From Polytrichum commune (Eukaryota > Streptophyta > Polytrichopsida > Polytrichales > Polytrichaceae), in NCBI GenBank assembly GCA_950295325.1, contig OX485808.1, forward strand, positions 24,076,527 through 24,140,526: 64,000 nt of DNA. Reading direction: 5' to 3'. How positions within the stretch are numbered: position 1 is the stretch's first letter; each line of letters opens with the position of its first letter. The notes under the pieces were generated by a model. It ran no database searches. It was not told the DNA's origin and worked only from the letters and a program-made list of their open reading frames with translations. This document shows positions 1 through 14,200 of this stretch, piece after piece. The position numbers and the translations under genes were made by a program.

Positions 1-491
1 GGCCTTGTATATTTTCATATACTAAAAACATCACATAATGACCCGGAACATACATACTAACCTGACCTTCAACAATATCCCTCCTATTTTTTACTATGTA
101 TGGGACCTATTCAATTGATACCCCTTTTGTGCACCCACTCGGTAGAGGCTAGGTAGGTAGTCCAACATAAAATGCGCCCCCGGGTTTTACACTCTTGCGG
201 TGTTTTCAATGTAGGAGATCCCCCCCCCCCCCCCCCCCTCAGAAAAAAGGATAACACCTATGTTGGCTAGCACTAGCAAGAATTATAGAGTATCTTTGCC
301 GACGGGGATTCTGCCTCAATTTGAAGTTGGATTGGACTTTTTCTAGCAGTTGTAACCGAGCAACTTGATTGCCCATTGTCCCTCCCCTTCCAGGCTCGCC
401 GAGCCCGTTGGTGCCAACAACTTTTTAAGATGACAGGTTTTCCATATAATATTTGCTACACACGGAAGATGTGGAGGTCGAAATTGCTTAC
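1..491. other. Dynein intron sequence at window edge
   Basis: Follows the donor at 486-491. Apart from the poly-C tract nothing is recognised; the next dynein exon must lie before base 1. Confidence 0.6.
219..239. repeat. Poly-C tract
   Basis: About 19 consecutive C in the dynein intron. Similar C or G runs occur at 29077-29092, 43500-43510 and 46364-46372, which is frequent for one 64-kb window; lengths may be imprecise in the assembly. Confidence 0.9.
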
Positions 492-3400
492 CATATTTTC
501 AATCCAGATAGCATCTACAGGTCCATCAAACATCAACCATTTTTTCGCGGTTGAGGTATCCTCCACCAACTCCCTCATGTAGCAAGCAAGGACCCCGTCA
601 GTCCACTCGTGTGTGTTTTCATCGAAGTCCCCGTATAATTGCCCCATGGATATGGACTTCGGATTTAAGCATGCAATTCTGACCTGATAAGAGAACTCAA
701 ACAGTTTCAGGTTCCCTTTTTACATAGGATAGTGAACCAAGGGATGAACAGATGATATCTCCTATTGAGACGATGATAATAGAGAGTTGACTGTTATCCA
801 AATCCACCTTCAGAAGGCAATTGTGTCGGAAAACCATCAACGTCTGAAACAGCAGAAATAGCGGAAGGACAATCGAAAGTGTAGCTGATTGTTTGCTAGG
901 TTTCATTGAGGTAGGTTTGCAAATTACCTTGTGTTTCGCATATTTTAAATCATGGAAAACAGTGAAATACTCAGGGAAGAGAGAAACAGTCTTAGAGTTA
1001 TCCTCTAACTCAGCATGACTGTTGGTTGGGAGTTGATTGTTTTGCATATGACACCTTCCAAATTCAGTAAGGTTTTGGGTGCATGCTTGGAGGTAGTGTG
1101 GAGGTTTCAACGAAGAGCATTCTATATTGCTTCAGTTAGGGTCAAACTCATTTTCGTATGCCAAGAGGCGCTAAATTGAGTTGCCCCTCAATGAAATGAA
1201 ATAGGTTGCTATTCAATCAAATTCAAACACTACCTCCAAGCATACACAACAGGTTCAAAGAATCATTGATTTTGTATGCAAATCAACCAATAAGTAATCA
1301 TAAGGGACCATCTCCTGACAAATATTGAGTTTGGGGAAACTCTATTATCGTGTACACATTTATGGAAAACAACTAGAGGGAAATTTAAGGCAACGAAAGG
1401 ATTTAACAGTCAATACAATCTCTGAAAAGTTGAAATGACCTTCTCATATTTTTCAGAACCCTCGTTATTCAATAATGTCATGGCTCCAGCAAGGGCTCTG
1501 TAGTTACATGTTTTGCCACCCCCTGTCGGTCCCACCAGCATAAGCCCATGCCTAACTAAAGTCGTCTCATACAACTGGATGATCTGTTCAGATAGACAAC
1601 AAAACAATTCCTGTTTTGAGTTAAGGCAGAATGTGATTTACAAAATTTCAAACGTTAAAGATATTTAATCTGTCTGCAATCTCTCAAAAATTGAAGGACC
1701 CATAGATCCGTATGGAGATATAAAGCATCCTTACTGATTGTAGTAGGAGGTTGGTGATCAATCAAAAGTATTATTTTTTAACAATACTGAAAGGACGATT
1801 TGCAACCTTGTCAGTGAAAGTCGTCACCGGCTGAATAAAATCTTTTAAACAACATCGGGCAAGTGCATCCAACAGATCATCATACATGATTTCTGGAGGC
1901 ATGACTCCTGGAAACAAGTCAGTGATGATACCAGCAAATAGAGGTAAATCTTGAGTCAAAAACTTGGGAACATTAATATCTCGAAGACCGCGAAGAAGCA
2001 GCACATCTTCATTTTCATCTGGGTAGGCACGCTTCAAATTACCCGCTGCAGTAATCACACTCTTCACAGCTCTCATGCCATAGTCATAATGATCCTGTGC
2101 AAGCAAATCCTTTTTTCTGTGTGAGCATGATTCAGCTTCAAAAGTGTGTTATATAGGATACATGATTGTCAAATACAATGGTACAAGGTCTGTAGCCAAA
2201 TATCCCTGTATTAGAGTAACCTGTACTGTCTCCGGATTAAACTCAGGGTGAGTTTGAGAGGTTATGCAAAGTCACCCAAGTTTATTTTAAGGCTCAAGTT
2301 AACATGTTAAAAGAGTGGGTACGGAGACTAATAAATCAGCTTTCTAGCTTGTCATACTAGGATCAATGGGCCAAGTTAGCCTTGCATAAGCTGAGCTGGG
2401 ATTCAGGGTAGCAAGTTCCATGGGTCAAACCCTTTTTGAGATCCTAAACTTTCCTTATAGCTTTCTGGATTGAAAGTGGAGGTCCAAGAATTTTACCCAA
2501 CTTTTAAAATTAGGCTCTGACGAGCTCTTTTGCGGATAAATCTCTTAAAAGTGAAAAGAATTGGGCGTTTGAAAGCAGCCTAAATAGCCAAAAACCATAT
2601 ATGTGGGGGATTTCACCCTCTTCCTTCATCGAGACTCTTTATTACCCACATTAAATTAATATGAAGTCAATTATGTGGCCAATGTTAGACATAAAAAGTG
2701 TGGGTGAGAAATTAATGTGGACCCCCGTGGACCACATCATTATGCCTGATTGCTATTGGTGTGGTCCATGACAAAAGTGTGGCCTCACTAGATTGGAATT
2801 AAAGTGGAACAAAAAAATTTGTATGTAGGGCAGGAAGAATATATCTACTGACATCAGTTTTTCCCATGTCTTAAAGGTTGCAAGTGTCTGGATATCTAAC
2901 CCTCCCTACCTGTCACACGTTATCTCTTTATTCTGTTCAGATTTTGATATTTTAGGGATAAACTTCATGCCCATTTAGAATGGTTTAATGTTAAAATCCA
3001 TCCATATCCCACAATGACCTACAAATAGCATCAAATTATGTTCAGGGAAAGTGAGGAAAATTGATTCACCTGTGAGGAAAGTTGCTCTGAACACAACTTG
3101 AAAGTTGTGACCATCTTAGCTGCCAGGGGCTTAGCCCTGCGGAAACCAAAGGAAAACAAACTGATTTCGCCAATAAGAGCATAATCTGGAACCATCATGG
3201 CACATGGCCTAAACAAGGCTTTCAAATTATCTGGTAGCTCAGATCGTCCTGCATAGCTGAAAAACAAGAAAACATGTACAACTTGTCTTTATCACCATAG
3301 AAAAACACGTAATGCAAGAATGGTATTGTTTTCATAGAGCCAGTTATTTAGTTGAGGTAAGTGGGCCTTAAATGGAATTTAAACTCTGCACCCACTTCTC

Positions 3401-5244
3401 CTTGGATGCGAAACACACAATTAGTGCAAGATGATTGCCAATTCCAAATCAAGTCCATAGACATTCGTCTCATAGTTTTCGGAGCTCATATAAATATCTT
3501 CTTTATTATCAAAGTGAAGATTCTTGAGCTCATTAAATGGTCATATAGGTCCCCCAATTCTGCTGATTATCGAGCTTAGAATTTTGAGCACGTTGTCCAA
3601 TCTCTTTTAAACACATGTCTTTTCAGTGTTCGTTCTTAGATCCATACCTAACCACACACTACTCAAATAGAACTGTCTGCTTGAAAAAAGTGACCATGAA
3701 GGGCCCGCAGACCTAAGGATTGCAATGAAAGCTCTACATTCCATTCTGAACTCGATATTGTCAAAGGTCTTACCAACACATTGAATATTTCACATTGCAA
3801 CCTTACTTCAATCTCTACACTATGGGGATCACCAAAAAAAATGGGTGTACAATAGTGTACTTACCCAGGATTCATGGTAATGTAGACAGAGCAGGAAGGC
3901 TCCAGAGATATTTCTGTGTCTTCGAAAATAAATCTTTTCAGTTTCTGCTGGATTGCAAGCTGTATAGTCAAAATTTGTTGGGCAATCACTGACAGAACCT
4001 CTAGGTCAATACGATTGAATTCATCAAAGCATGCCCATGCTCCACTACTGGCCAATCCTTTGAAAAATTTGCCCATAGCTAGGTAATCCAAACCATCCGA
4101 GCAGTTAAACACCACACACTGCTTTGCCATGGCCTGCACAGTGCAAAAGCATCACAAACCAGTGCGAGTTTAACAAAAATTAAATGTTCCAGTACAATAC
4201 CGTGTGAAAATCAGAGAACATAACTATGTTGAGGAACAATTCACCCCTGAATGCTTACTATGACTCCCAGAAATGGTTGATGGATGATCATATACACTCT
4301 TTTCATCTTAAAGGAAGCTTCTAGGAAGGTTGCTATTGGGTTCATTGGATTCCAAAAAAATGTTTGTCTTTGACATGGAAGTGGTCCATCTTGGTGTGGT
4401 GAAGTATGTGATCACAAGAAATTAAAAACGCTAAGCATCTCACATATTGAATTTTGAATTCTCTATGATGCTATATAGAAAATCTTTTGCTATAGTTTCT
4501 ACATGTGACCACACTTGCTTTGAATGCTTTCATAGCATGAACACACATGGATTGTAAAGGACTTGTAAATCTGGATAAAATTTCACTTGTTATCAGGTCA
4601 TGTGTTCAAATTATAAGTTTTCATGGGGTAAATCCTTCTAGGATAGCAATATGGAGTTTAGAAAGAAATTTTCATATTTTGATTGTATTGTACTGCTAGA
4701 GTCTCAAGAACATTTCCAACAACTTTGTCGAAGCACAAAATGCTTTTCGAAAGCCAAAAGCAGCATTCTAATTAGATTGTTATTTTGCTGGGAGAGGTGA
4801 TGATGATGAATGTGCTGATGATTTCCATAGCACCCTTGTCTGAACCCTTAAATGATACTTCGTAACCAAAACGCAGGAAGAATTTAACTATGAAGTCCTA
4901 AAACATTTGTCAAAAAACCGGCAATTCTTTCAAACACAACATAATCAATAGGTAACCCAAAGCACTAGTTTTCAAAACCACAATACCTTAGCCAAGTCCT
5001 TGGTTGTCTCTGTCTTCCCTGTACCGGCAGGACCAGCAGGAGCTCCACCAAGATTTAGATGAAGAGCACCCATTAAAGTCATGTAGCAACGATCAGTGAG
5101 GGGTGTAATCACAAGGCGCGGTGTGTTACCCAGATATTCATAGCCATATGACAAGGAGGCTTGCACCATTTTAACCCAGATGCCTTCATTCTCCCAGTAA
5201 TATCGTAATTGGCTGACCCACTCAAAATCTGTGACTGCCCTTGT
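492..5244 (-). CDS. Dynein exons encoding AAA1 and first half of AAA2
   Basis: Six exons in transcript order: 4987-5244 (SQLRYYW, YEYLGN, PLTDRCY, then Walker [17 protein letters not shown]), 3865-4133 ([19 protein letters not shown], Walker [11 protein letters not shown], ending MNPG), 3070-3256 ([26 protein letters not shown], ending SEQLSSQ), 1807-2094 ([33 protein letters not shown]), 1440-1583 ([18 protein letters not shown]2 P-loop) and 492-683 ([37 protein letters not shown]). All are bounded by GT/AG and join in frame: MNPG plus YAGR, and SSQ plus DHYDY. AAA1 is the main ATPase site and all its key residues are present, so this part looks functional. Confidence 0.92.
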
Positions 5245-8200
5245 CTGGAATAGAAGGAAAGCACAATCATCAATCACATGCAAATAGTAAGAACTAAAGC
5301 TTTGTCATTGTTCTACACTATTTAAGGTATTTAGTGTCACCGGCCCAATAGTGTCATCTACCCTACAATGAGGTTTACACTAGATTACAAAATTATTGAA
5401 CAAGTTGATCATTAATGTAAACCACATGACATTTGGCATTAGTATGCTCAATAAGTTACACAATGACCAACAAGTTGACAGTTAGTGTAAAAACATGACA
5501 CTTGGCATTAGAGTTCTCAATAATACCTTAGTCTTGCACACACAAGAACGTAGCACTATCTTATCAAGTACTGCAATGTGCTACGCTACATGTCATATTG
5601 TTAAGAATTTATTCAAATCAGAAGGTCACTTACATCAACAAATAGTGTCATGTTAAGAAATTAGCAGATGTGACATTTCTAGGCCTCTAGACAATTTGGT
5701 GTAACCATGTGCAAAATAGTGTATGTCACTCTAAATACCATAGGCGGTGTAATACTTGATGACGCACTAGCAAAAACAATTCTCCACCTACAGTTAAATA
5801 CAGGTGACAACATTTAGACCAGCATATTATTACATGAGCAATCGCTACTGCTAGGTATTAGGAATGGTCTAGTTGTCCAGATCTTGCTTCATTCATTCTA
5901 GCTGTGGAAATGGGGAACTTACTACGCATCCATCGGTGCATGATTAGGGTGGTCCTATTTGTCGCTCTTACAACACAACATGAGTTTTTCATATTTAATT
6001 TCCTTTTAAAGATATAAGTTTTGATGATCAGAAGTACTTTGCAGCCCCTTATTATGAATGGTTGAAACTGGAAGAGTGGAACCTAAGGTGGGAGAGGCCT
6101 ATTGTTACAGACACGCGGCTTCTTAGAGAGGTTAGGTACTAATCCACAACCGCCCTAGATTTGTGTTCTGAGATAAATATGCATGCCACATTCTAGAGAA
6201 ATACTGACCACCTTAGGAAGGGTGTCTTTGGTTCATTTTTCATGTTCTCCAACTTCTATCAATCAGTTTTTACATAACAAAACTCATGTTCCATTAGCAA
6301 ATCTATGGTGAAACATATGCAAAAACCGGATTGAAAGTCGGACATCTCTGTCCATTATGGGAGGCTTCTACCTTAGGTGCATCTCCTCTTGACCTGTACA
6401 TTTCATTGCCCTTCTTTGGCTGTTTATCAGGATATTTCAGGCATCAATGCCTCTGTAACTCAATTGTCATTTGACAGGTTGGCCAATTAATACTAGTTGT
6501 TCCTTGGCAGTTTGCAATCAATTTTCAAAGTTGGGTTGTCGATAGATGTACATTTTCATTGATAAGCTGCTGCACAACATCACGCGCATGGACATCTATC
6601 ACAATGAGAGCTCCCAATGTGAGCCTGGCAAGGATGGTGAGCGGTTTACGGACAAGATCAGTCAAGCCATTGAGCTGCTCCACCTGCAGTGTAGGATATC
6701 ACTGTTATTATTGGCATCTCTAGAATATTATAGGGCAACATATTTGGTCACAATGTTATCCTCTCACGGGCCTCTCACTCATCATGACTATTGGTCGGGG
6801 GTTGGTTGTTTTGCATACAACACCTTCCATGTCCAGTAAGTTTACGGTGCATTCTTGGAGGTGGTAATGTGGAGGATTGAACGAAGAAGATTTCTATGTC
6901 AGTTCATCGAGGGTCAAACTCGTTTTGGCATGGCAAGAGGTGCTCACGACATAGGTTGCTCTTCGTTGAAATTCAAACACTACCTCAGAGCATACACCAC
7001 AAAGTGGAAAGGAAATTATTGACTTTGTATATAAAAACAACCTATGGAAAATCACAAGGCGACCAACTCCCAACGACAATTCTCATTGAGTTAAAAGATA
7101 ACTGTATTGACAAGTGGAACAGATCTGTGCATTTTGCATTTTGCATTTACTTGAGATCCTTCATACTGGATCACGGTGCACTCACTTTGGATGAAGAAGG
7201 GTTGTGAAAAATTGCATTTACCTGCACATTGTCAAAAAAGTCCTGCATTGTGTTGGTATTGATTCCCCGCTCCACACCCTCCGTCCAGTAAACTGAGCTT
7301 CCGGCAAGAACTACTTGGCCTGGCCATTCTTGCACCCATTGTGTCCTTGGTATGACCTTGTAGGCGATGATCGAGTGTTTAGTCTGCACACACAAGGAAT
7401 AATTGATTGCACTTTTGTTTGCTTGTTGGAGACACGACTATGTACCAATCCATGGGATCATAACACTTTTAGTCTCTTCAGAAAATAAAGTGCTTGAAAA
7501 TAGCATACTGAGACGAAAAATCCAAGGAGTAGATGCTTTCTAGAGGTTTGGTTTAACTAGAATAGTTTTGAGCGACCCATATAAGACGAGGATCTTGAGG
7601 TGAGGACTATTCCTGCTGAGACCTCTGAGACCTCTGGGCTTCATGAATGGGTGGTTCATTTCCTAAACAAATTCTTCACCTTTGATAATGTATCTATCTT
7701 CTCTAAATCTTTGTCTTGTACCTCTCACATTGGTATCAGAGATTACATTTGACATATGATAAGTTCGGATAAGGTAAGCTAGGTCTGAAATGGACACTTT
7801 TAGCTCTGCACCCACTTCTCGTAGGATATGAAATGCGAAATTAGTGCAAGATAATGAACAAATCCAGATCGTGCCCATGGCCATTTTCCTAATAATTCTT
7901 GGCACTCGTATTCATTGTCAGAGTGAAATTTCACATTCTTATCAAATCATTGTATAGGTCCTCCCAATTATGCTGACTATTGAGCCTAGAATGGTTAACA
8001 ACTTTTTGAGCATGTAGTCCAATCTCTTATAAAGACGTGTCTTTCTGGTGTCTGTTCTAAGATCCACACCTAACCACACACCACTTAAATATAGGTGTCT
8101 GTTTCAGATGAGTATCCAAATTAGGCCCGCTTACCTTAACAACAAGGACAACAATATCACCACCACCACCACCACAACGTTAACAACAACCTCAAATCAT

Positions 8201-11200
8201 ACCTGCCAATGTATACTCTCCCTCATCTTGATCTCCACTTCACTCAGCCAGTTCTCAACATTCCCAAGAGGCATCATGCTTTGTGGAAACGGGATCTGTG
8301 TGTGAATCATCACAAGATTACAGGTTCAGTGTTCTATGTACACATTATACAACCATGATAAATTCCAATTTGTTCTGTGTTCTCGCCAGCTCTAAAGAAT
8401 GCTGCCAAGTTCTCCCTCTTGTCTAAAATCACTACACAACAACATATAGTTACTTTTTATTAAACAAGGCTTCTTCCATCAGAAACTTTTCCAGCCAGCA
8501 CCAATATAGATCAAAATTTAGTGAAACGTGTTATCATTGTTCTGTACAAAGCAGCAGCTGGTTCAAGTCACTCCCCATGCACTAGAAAATTGCGTGAGAA
8601 AAAGGATTGCTACCCCTAATTGGAATAATCATGAAATTTTAATCAGAGACATAAAACCAACGACAAAATATTTTATATATTTCTTTGACAATTTTAATCG
8701 CGTTTTTTTTTTAAGTAATCATTTTAGTTGATTCCTGCGTCATTCTAGTTAGAAAAGTTACGTTTCATAAAAAACGAAATCACCAATTTTGGTTACCATC
8801 TTCTCCTGTGCGATGAATATCATGTATATCTACTCATAACAGAAATTTTGTTTGGTTGCAAAATTTTGTTTGGTTGCAAAAAATTGGTTTACTGCAGAAA
8901 TTGTGTTGGTTGCAAAAAATTCACCTTCTCCCCTTCAACAGAATTCATGGCAGTAATCTCCAAGTCAGGCTTGAAGTCGAGGGAATCGATGGCTTCAAAG
9001 CACTTCCGCAGATGAGGCTGCACGGCTAGAGGATTTTTTGCCTGAGATAGAATTTGGAGCAGTTCATCGTTCGACAGGAAGAAGAAGCGACTGAATGCCA
9101 ATCGCTTCGTCTCCAAATAATCTGACAATCCTTTCTGCACTAGATCCAGAAGCTGCACACCAATTCCAAATGGAATATCAGATATTGATGTGAATCTCAC
9201 TACAACCTTCATAAAAGCACAGGCAGATTTCATTTTCAGGGGAGCAAAGCCCACTACCAAGTGATTCTGATTGTACTTGTGATTCAATACACAATTTGTC
9301 AGTAGCAATACATGCAAAAATGTACCAGCGCCTCACTGTCAAAAAAACCGAATTGGCTGCTGATTTAATGATGCAGATTACTCTAGTAGATGGACGGGGG
9401 ATTTTTCTCAAGAATGAGATTACAATGTGGTTAATAGAGTTATTAACTCAACGGCACTTTTGGTCGGGAGTTGGTTGTTTTGCAGACAACACCTTCCATG
9501 TTCGGTAAGTTTTTGGTGCATGCATGGAGGTAGTGTGGAGGTTTGAACGAAGAAGAACATTTCATATCGGTTTCATTCAAGGGTCAAACTCACTTTGGCA
9601 TGCCAAGTGGTGCTAAAATGGGTTTGATCCCTCAATGAACCTCACGAAATAGGTTGCTCTTTATTCAAATTCATACACTACCTCCAAGAATGCACCACGA
9701 GTGGGACACAAAATTTGATTATGTATACAAAAGAACCGACGAGAAATCATAGGGGGTCCAACTCCCAATGAGAAGTCCAATTGAGTTAAAGGATAACACT
9801 AATACAAATAGAAAGAGTGAATTGTACTCTGTTGGACTCTCTAAATTGCTCCAGTAACTTTCTGCTTGAGCACATGGCAAGGACTCCAGGAGTGACAACC
9901 GCCTGCGACAACGCTTTACGCCAGATGCTATCCACTGTATCAAATCTTTTGCTTTCAATAGGCAGCTGTGTTTTGATGTCTTCACTGTTAAAAATGGGTT
10001 CCAGGTACATCCATTGCCTTTGCACCTTGAGCCACTCTTCAATGATTTCAGATACCAGAATCAGAGAGGTCTCCCACTTGTCAATAGCCTCTTCAAAAGG
10101 TTTTTTGAATGGGGAGAAACTCATGGACTGTGTCAACACGATGTGGTCATCTAGCTGTTGAAGTGTGGACTCTTCAATCTTCATGATATACGTTCCAGTT
10201 TCCTTGTAAATTGAAATCTGGAAACATGACAAGTTTCGAGGTTGAATATGATCATACTTATGATTGAGTTATTAACTAGAACTCTAGTACTTATTATACT
10301 AGAGTTATCCTCTAACTCAACATGACTTTTAGTCGGGAGTTGGTTGTTTTGCATACAACACCTTCCATATTCTGTAAGATTTTTTCTTCGGTGCATTCTT
10401 GGAGGTAGTAGTGTGGAGGATTGAACGAAGAACATTCTATATCGGTTCATTGAGGGTCAAACTCATTTTGGCATCCCACGAGGTGCACAACATGAGTGTG
10501 GCCCTCAATGAACCTCATGGAATAGGTAGCTCTTCATTCAAATTCAAACACCACCTCCAAGCACACACAATGACCAAGTGGAATGAAATTGTTGATTCAT
10601 CCTTTAACTCAATGGGACTTTTGGTTGGGAGTTGGTTGTTTTGCAAACAGGATCTTCCAAATTTGGTAACTTATTGGTGGATGCTTGGAGGTAGTGTGGA
10701 GTTTTGGACAAAGAACAATTCTATATCACTTCATCGAGGGTCAAACTCATTTCTGGCATGCCAAGAAGTGCTCAAATTGAATTTGGCCCTCAATGAACCT
10801 CACGAAAATAGGTTGCTCTTCATTCAAATTCAAACACACCTCCGAGCATGCACCATCTCAAGTAAGAAGAAGATTATTGATTTTGTATGCAAAACAACCA
10901 ATCGAAAATCACAGGACGCCAACTCCCGACGAAAAGCCCCACTGAGTCAAAAGGACAACTCTACTAAACACAGCAAATATACTTGATAACCTTCAGCTTA
11001 CAAAGAACAAATTTTATTTCAAATAGAAAGGTGAGAACCGAAAGCTCAAGGCTCTGCCACTCATCCTGCATCTTCCCTAAGGCAACTTCAATTCCAAATT
11101 CTTTGCTTGCCAGCTCAGAAACTTCTTGTATAGATTCCAAGTGATCCAACAATCCCATTTCTATTGCAGATGTCAATGTGAACTGATCTGAAGGGTGCAC

Positions 11201-14200
11201 ATCCAGGGCCAAGGTGTCTGAAATCTGGTCCCAATGCCGATCTCGCATACCGTCTTGACGCAGGGCAGCTATTAAAGGCACAAAAGGTTTAAACTCGCCC
11301 ACCTGACATACCAACATGGCTAAGAAGTCAATGATGTGATATATTAAATTGATAGCGAAAAGAGAAAATCACAATTTAAAAGAATGTGGTGTTCTTCCTG
11401 GGTTCTACCAGAATGAATTAAAAGGAACCCATCTCAATGTTAATTCCACTGGAAGGGAAATAATCACCTGATCCCGAATGACCTCACAATTCGCTGCTTG
11501 AGCTGCCATCTCACGTTTATTGAATTCACGTTGGGTTTTGAAAAGCCCTTTCCACCATCCTGTGACCTGAGTATCGACATCGGCTGGATCCAAAGTTTCA
11601 AATGGATCATTCATCCAGCTGTCATGACTGGTACCCCATGTGTCACCTGCATTCCACAAGTAGAAGAATGGTTCAAAGAACTCCACTAGTTTTTTCAGCC
11701 GGCTGTAATCTGTAGGTGGAACCCCAAAGAGCAATTCGCGCGAGTTGAATTTTCGAGTGAGTTCCTGAGCATTCTTCAGTCGCTTATCAATTGCCCTGGC
11801 TTCTTGACCATATCTTTCAACCTACACCACCACAACCAAAATAAGGAAGAATTTCACAATGTCAACTTCAATATGTAGTTACTAAAATTAATTTCTTATT
11901 TGACCTAACCTGGTCTCCTGACCAGAAGTAGATGACTCACGTGATACTAGTTTATATATATAAGTCAGTGTTTGACTCTCACGGTTCGAAAACTGTCTGA
12001 TTGTTGTAGAGTTATCCTTTAAATGGAATGAATTGGTCTCCTATGATTTTCCATTGGTTGTTTTGTATACATTTCCAATCATTTCATTCCACTTGTGGTG
12101 CATGCCTTGGAGGTAGTGTTTAAATTTGAATGAAATACTAACCTATTTCGTGTCATTGAGGGCCAAACTCAATTTAGCACTTTTTGGTGTGCCAAAATGA
12201 GTTTGACCCTCAATGAACCGGTATAGAATGTTCTTCTTTCAAACCTCCACACTACTACCCAAAAACTTACCAAACATAGAAGGTGTTGTATGCAAAACAA
12301 CCAACTCCAACCAAAAGTCCCATCGAGTTACAGGATAAATGTAAAACACTGTAATAATTGATCCCCATTATGGTGAGTTCTGAGGAAAATGTAAAATACA
12401 TTTGCAAGATCTGTGAACTGTGAGAAGTTGTTAACAACAGTATCCAGGCTTTCCATTGTGTTGGCGAAAAGGGCTTGTTCCCCTTCCATTTCCTTTTGAT
12501 ACCGTTCATTATCAGCTGCTAAAACTTTCATTGTCCTCTCCATTTGTTTCTCAATTTTGGCAGGCCAAGTGAGCAAGGTCCACTTCTGGGTGAAATCGCT
12601 ATCACCAAGTGGGAACTGCAATTCGTCAAGCGCAACGTAGAATACCTGCATGTCCAGTATGAATGATAAGTCAGACTTTTCCAAAAACAAGAATGATTTC
12701 TTTTTCGTGTAATTGGGATATCAGCAACAAAAACAGATACCTATTATCTAGATGAGGCAGGGATGTGGTGATTTTGCAGGCACGACCATTTTCATCTCTC
12801 AGAAGAATTACAATATAGAACCAAAAAAAAAAAATTATATGATCAAACTCAAACAGGAGGACGTACTTCAGTCTGGTCAATTTCACCCCTCAGCTCATTG
12901 ATTGTTATTGGCATTGTAACCATTCGTTGTTTCAAAAAATCAACTTCCTCTGGATTCTGAGTTTTGGTTTTGAGTTGTTTCTCCAAGGCCTCAAATTTCC
13001 GTCCTATTTCAGCTCCCTGGTTCTTTGGTTGCTGAGCAACCATAGTGAAAACTGCACTTCAGAAATAGACTGTCTGGTTATTACATGCAAGGGGTAAGAA
13101 CTTCTTTAGAGTTGGACTGCATCATCGGTCCCGAGATCCAAAGATACTGGAAAATATGTCCAGATGATTCACTTTGAAAATAACATAGTAATGCGATCAT
13201 CCGATTCATTTCAAAAATTAAAATAGTGCCAAGAAAGTAGTCATGAGCTACCCAAAGAAGTTAGCCTTGAAGAGAAGCTACACATGGCTATGCTCTAAAA
13301 CTTAGGGGATTATTACCTAGGTCAAGCAACTGCTGCTTTTTTGCCATGAGGAGCGTCCGAACTTTTTTGACAGAAATCATGAAGCAACCGAATTGCATAG
13401 TAGTTGGGAGGCTGCAAAACACCATTGAAAGTGATTACTCAAGAATTTCATGGTCAGTGATTGAGGGCAAGGAAATTCAACAAATTGCAGAGTTTTCCTA
13501 GTTTCTTTCCATAAAATCAGAAGGATACTTCCATGTGCTCCTGAAACCTTTCTAAGTTCACGACACTGTCATAACTGTTCTCTAGGACCCAATTCCTCTA
13601 TTTTCTGCAGTTACAGGATCTAAGGTATCCGGGCCTTTCATTATGACATTTTTTTTATCATGAAGCTATATTTGAGTGGTGTGCGGTTAGTTGTGGATCT
13701 AAGAACAAACACCAAAAAGACATGTTTGAAAGAGAGTGGACTATGTGACCAAAATTGTTAACCAATCTAGGCTCAGAAGTCAACATAATTGGTGGGACCT
13801 TTATGACCATTTAATAAACTCAAAAATCTACACTTTGATAATGAATAAGATGGTCATACAAGCTCTTGAAATGATGAAGCAAATGGCTACGGACACAATT
13901 GGGAACTGACAATCATCTCGTGCTATTTGCGTTTTTTCGCATCTCAAGAGAAGTGGGTGCAAAGTTAAACGTGTCCATTTAAGGCCCACTTACCTTGTAT
14001 TCAACTGATTATGAACATGCAACAACTCCAAGTTCAAGAAAGATATATGTTACTAGCACCCACATATCTCAAGACAATTCTCACAAGTACAATAATTCAA
14101 TTTCTAATAATGGTGTGCCTTTCATACTTCTTGTCCAACTTGTCTAAGTCACGTCTATGGATTTGGACCTCTGCAAGCAATTCCTTTAGACCTGCTTTTC

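Noticed and set aside
10399-10986. 195-codon plus-strand ORF
   Set aside because: Lies wholly within two family A foldbacks in a dynein intron; no protein similarity is recognised.
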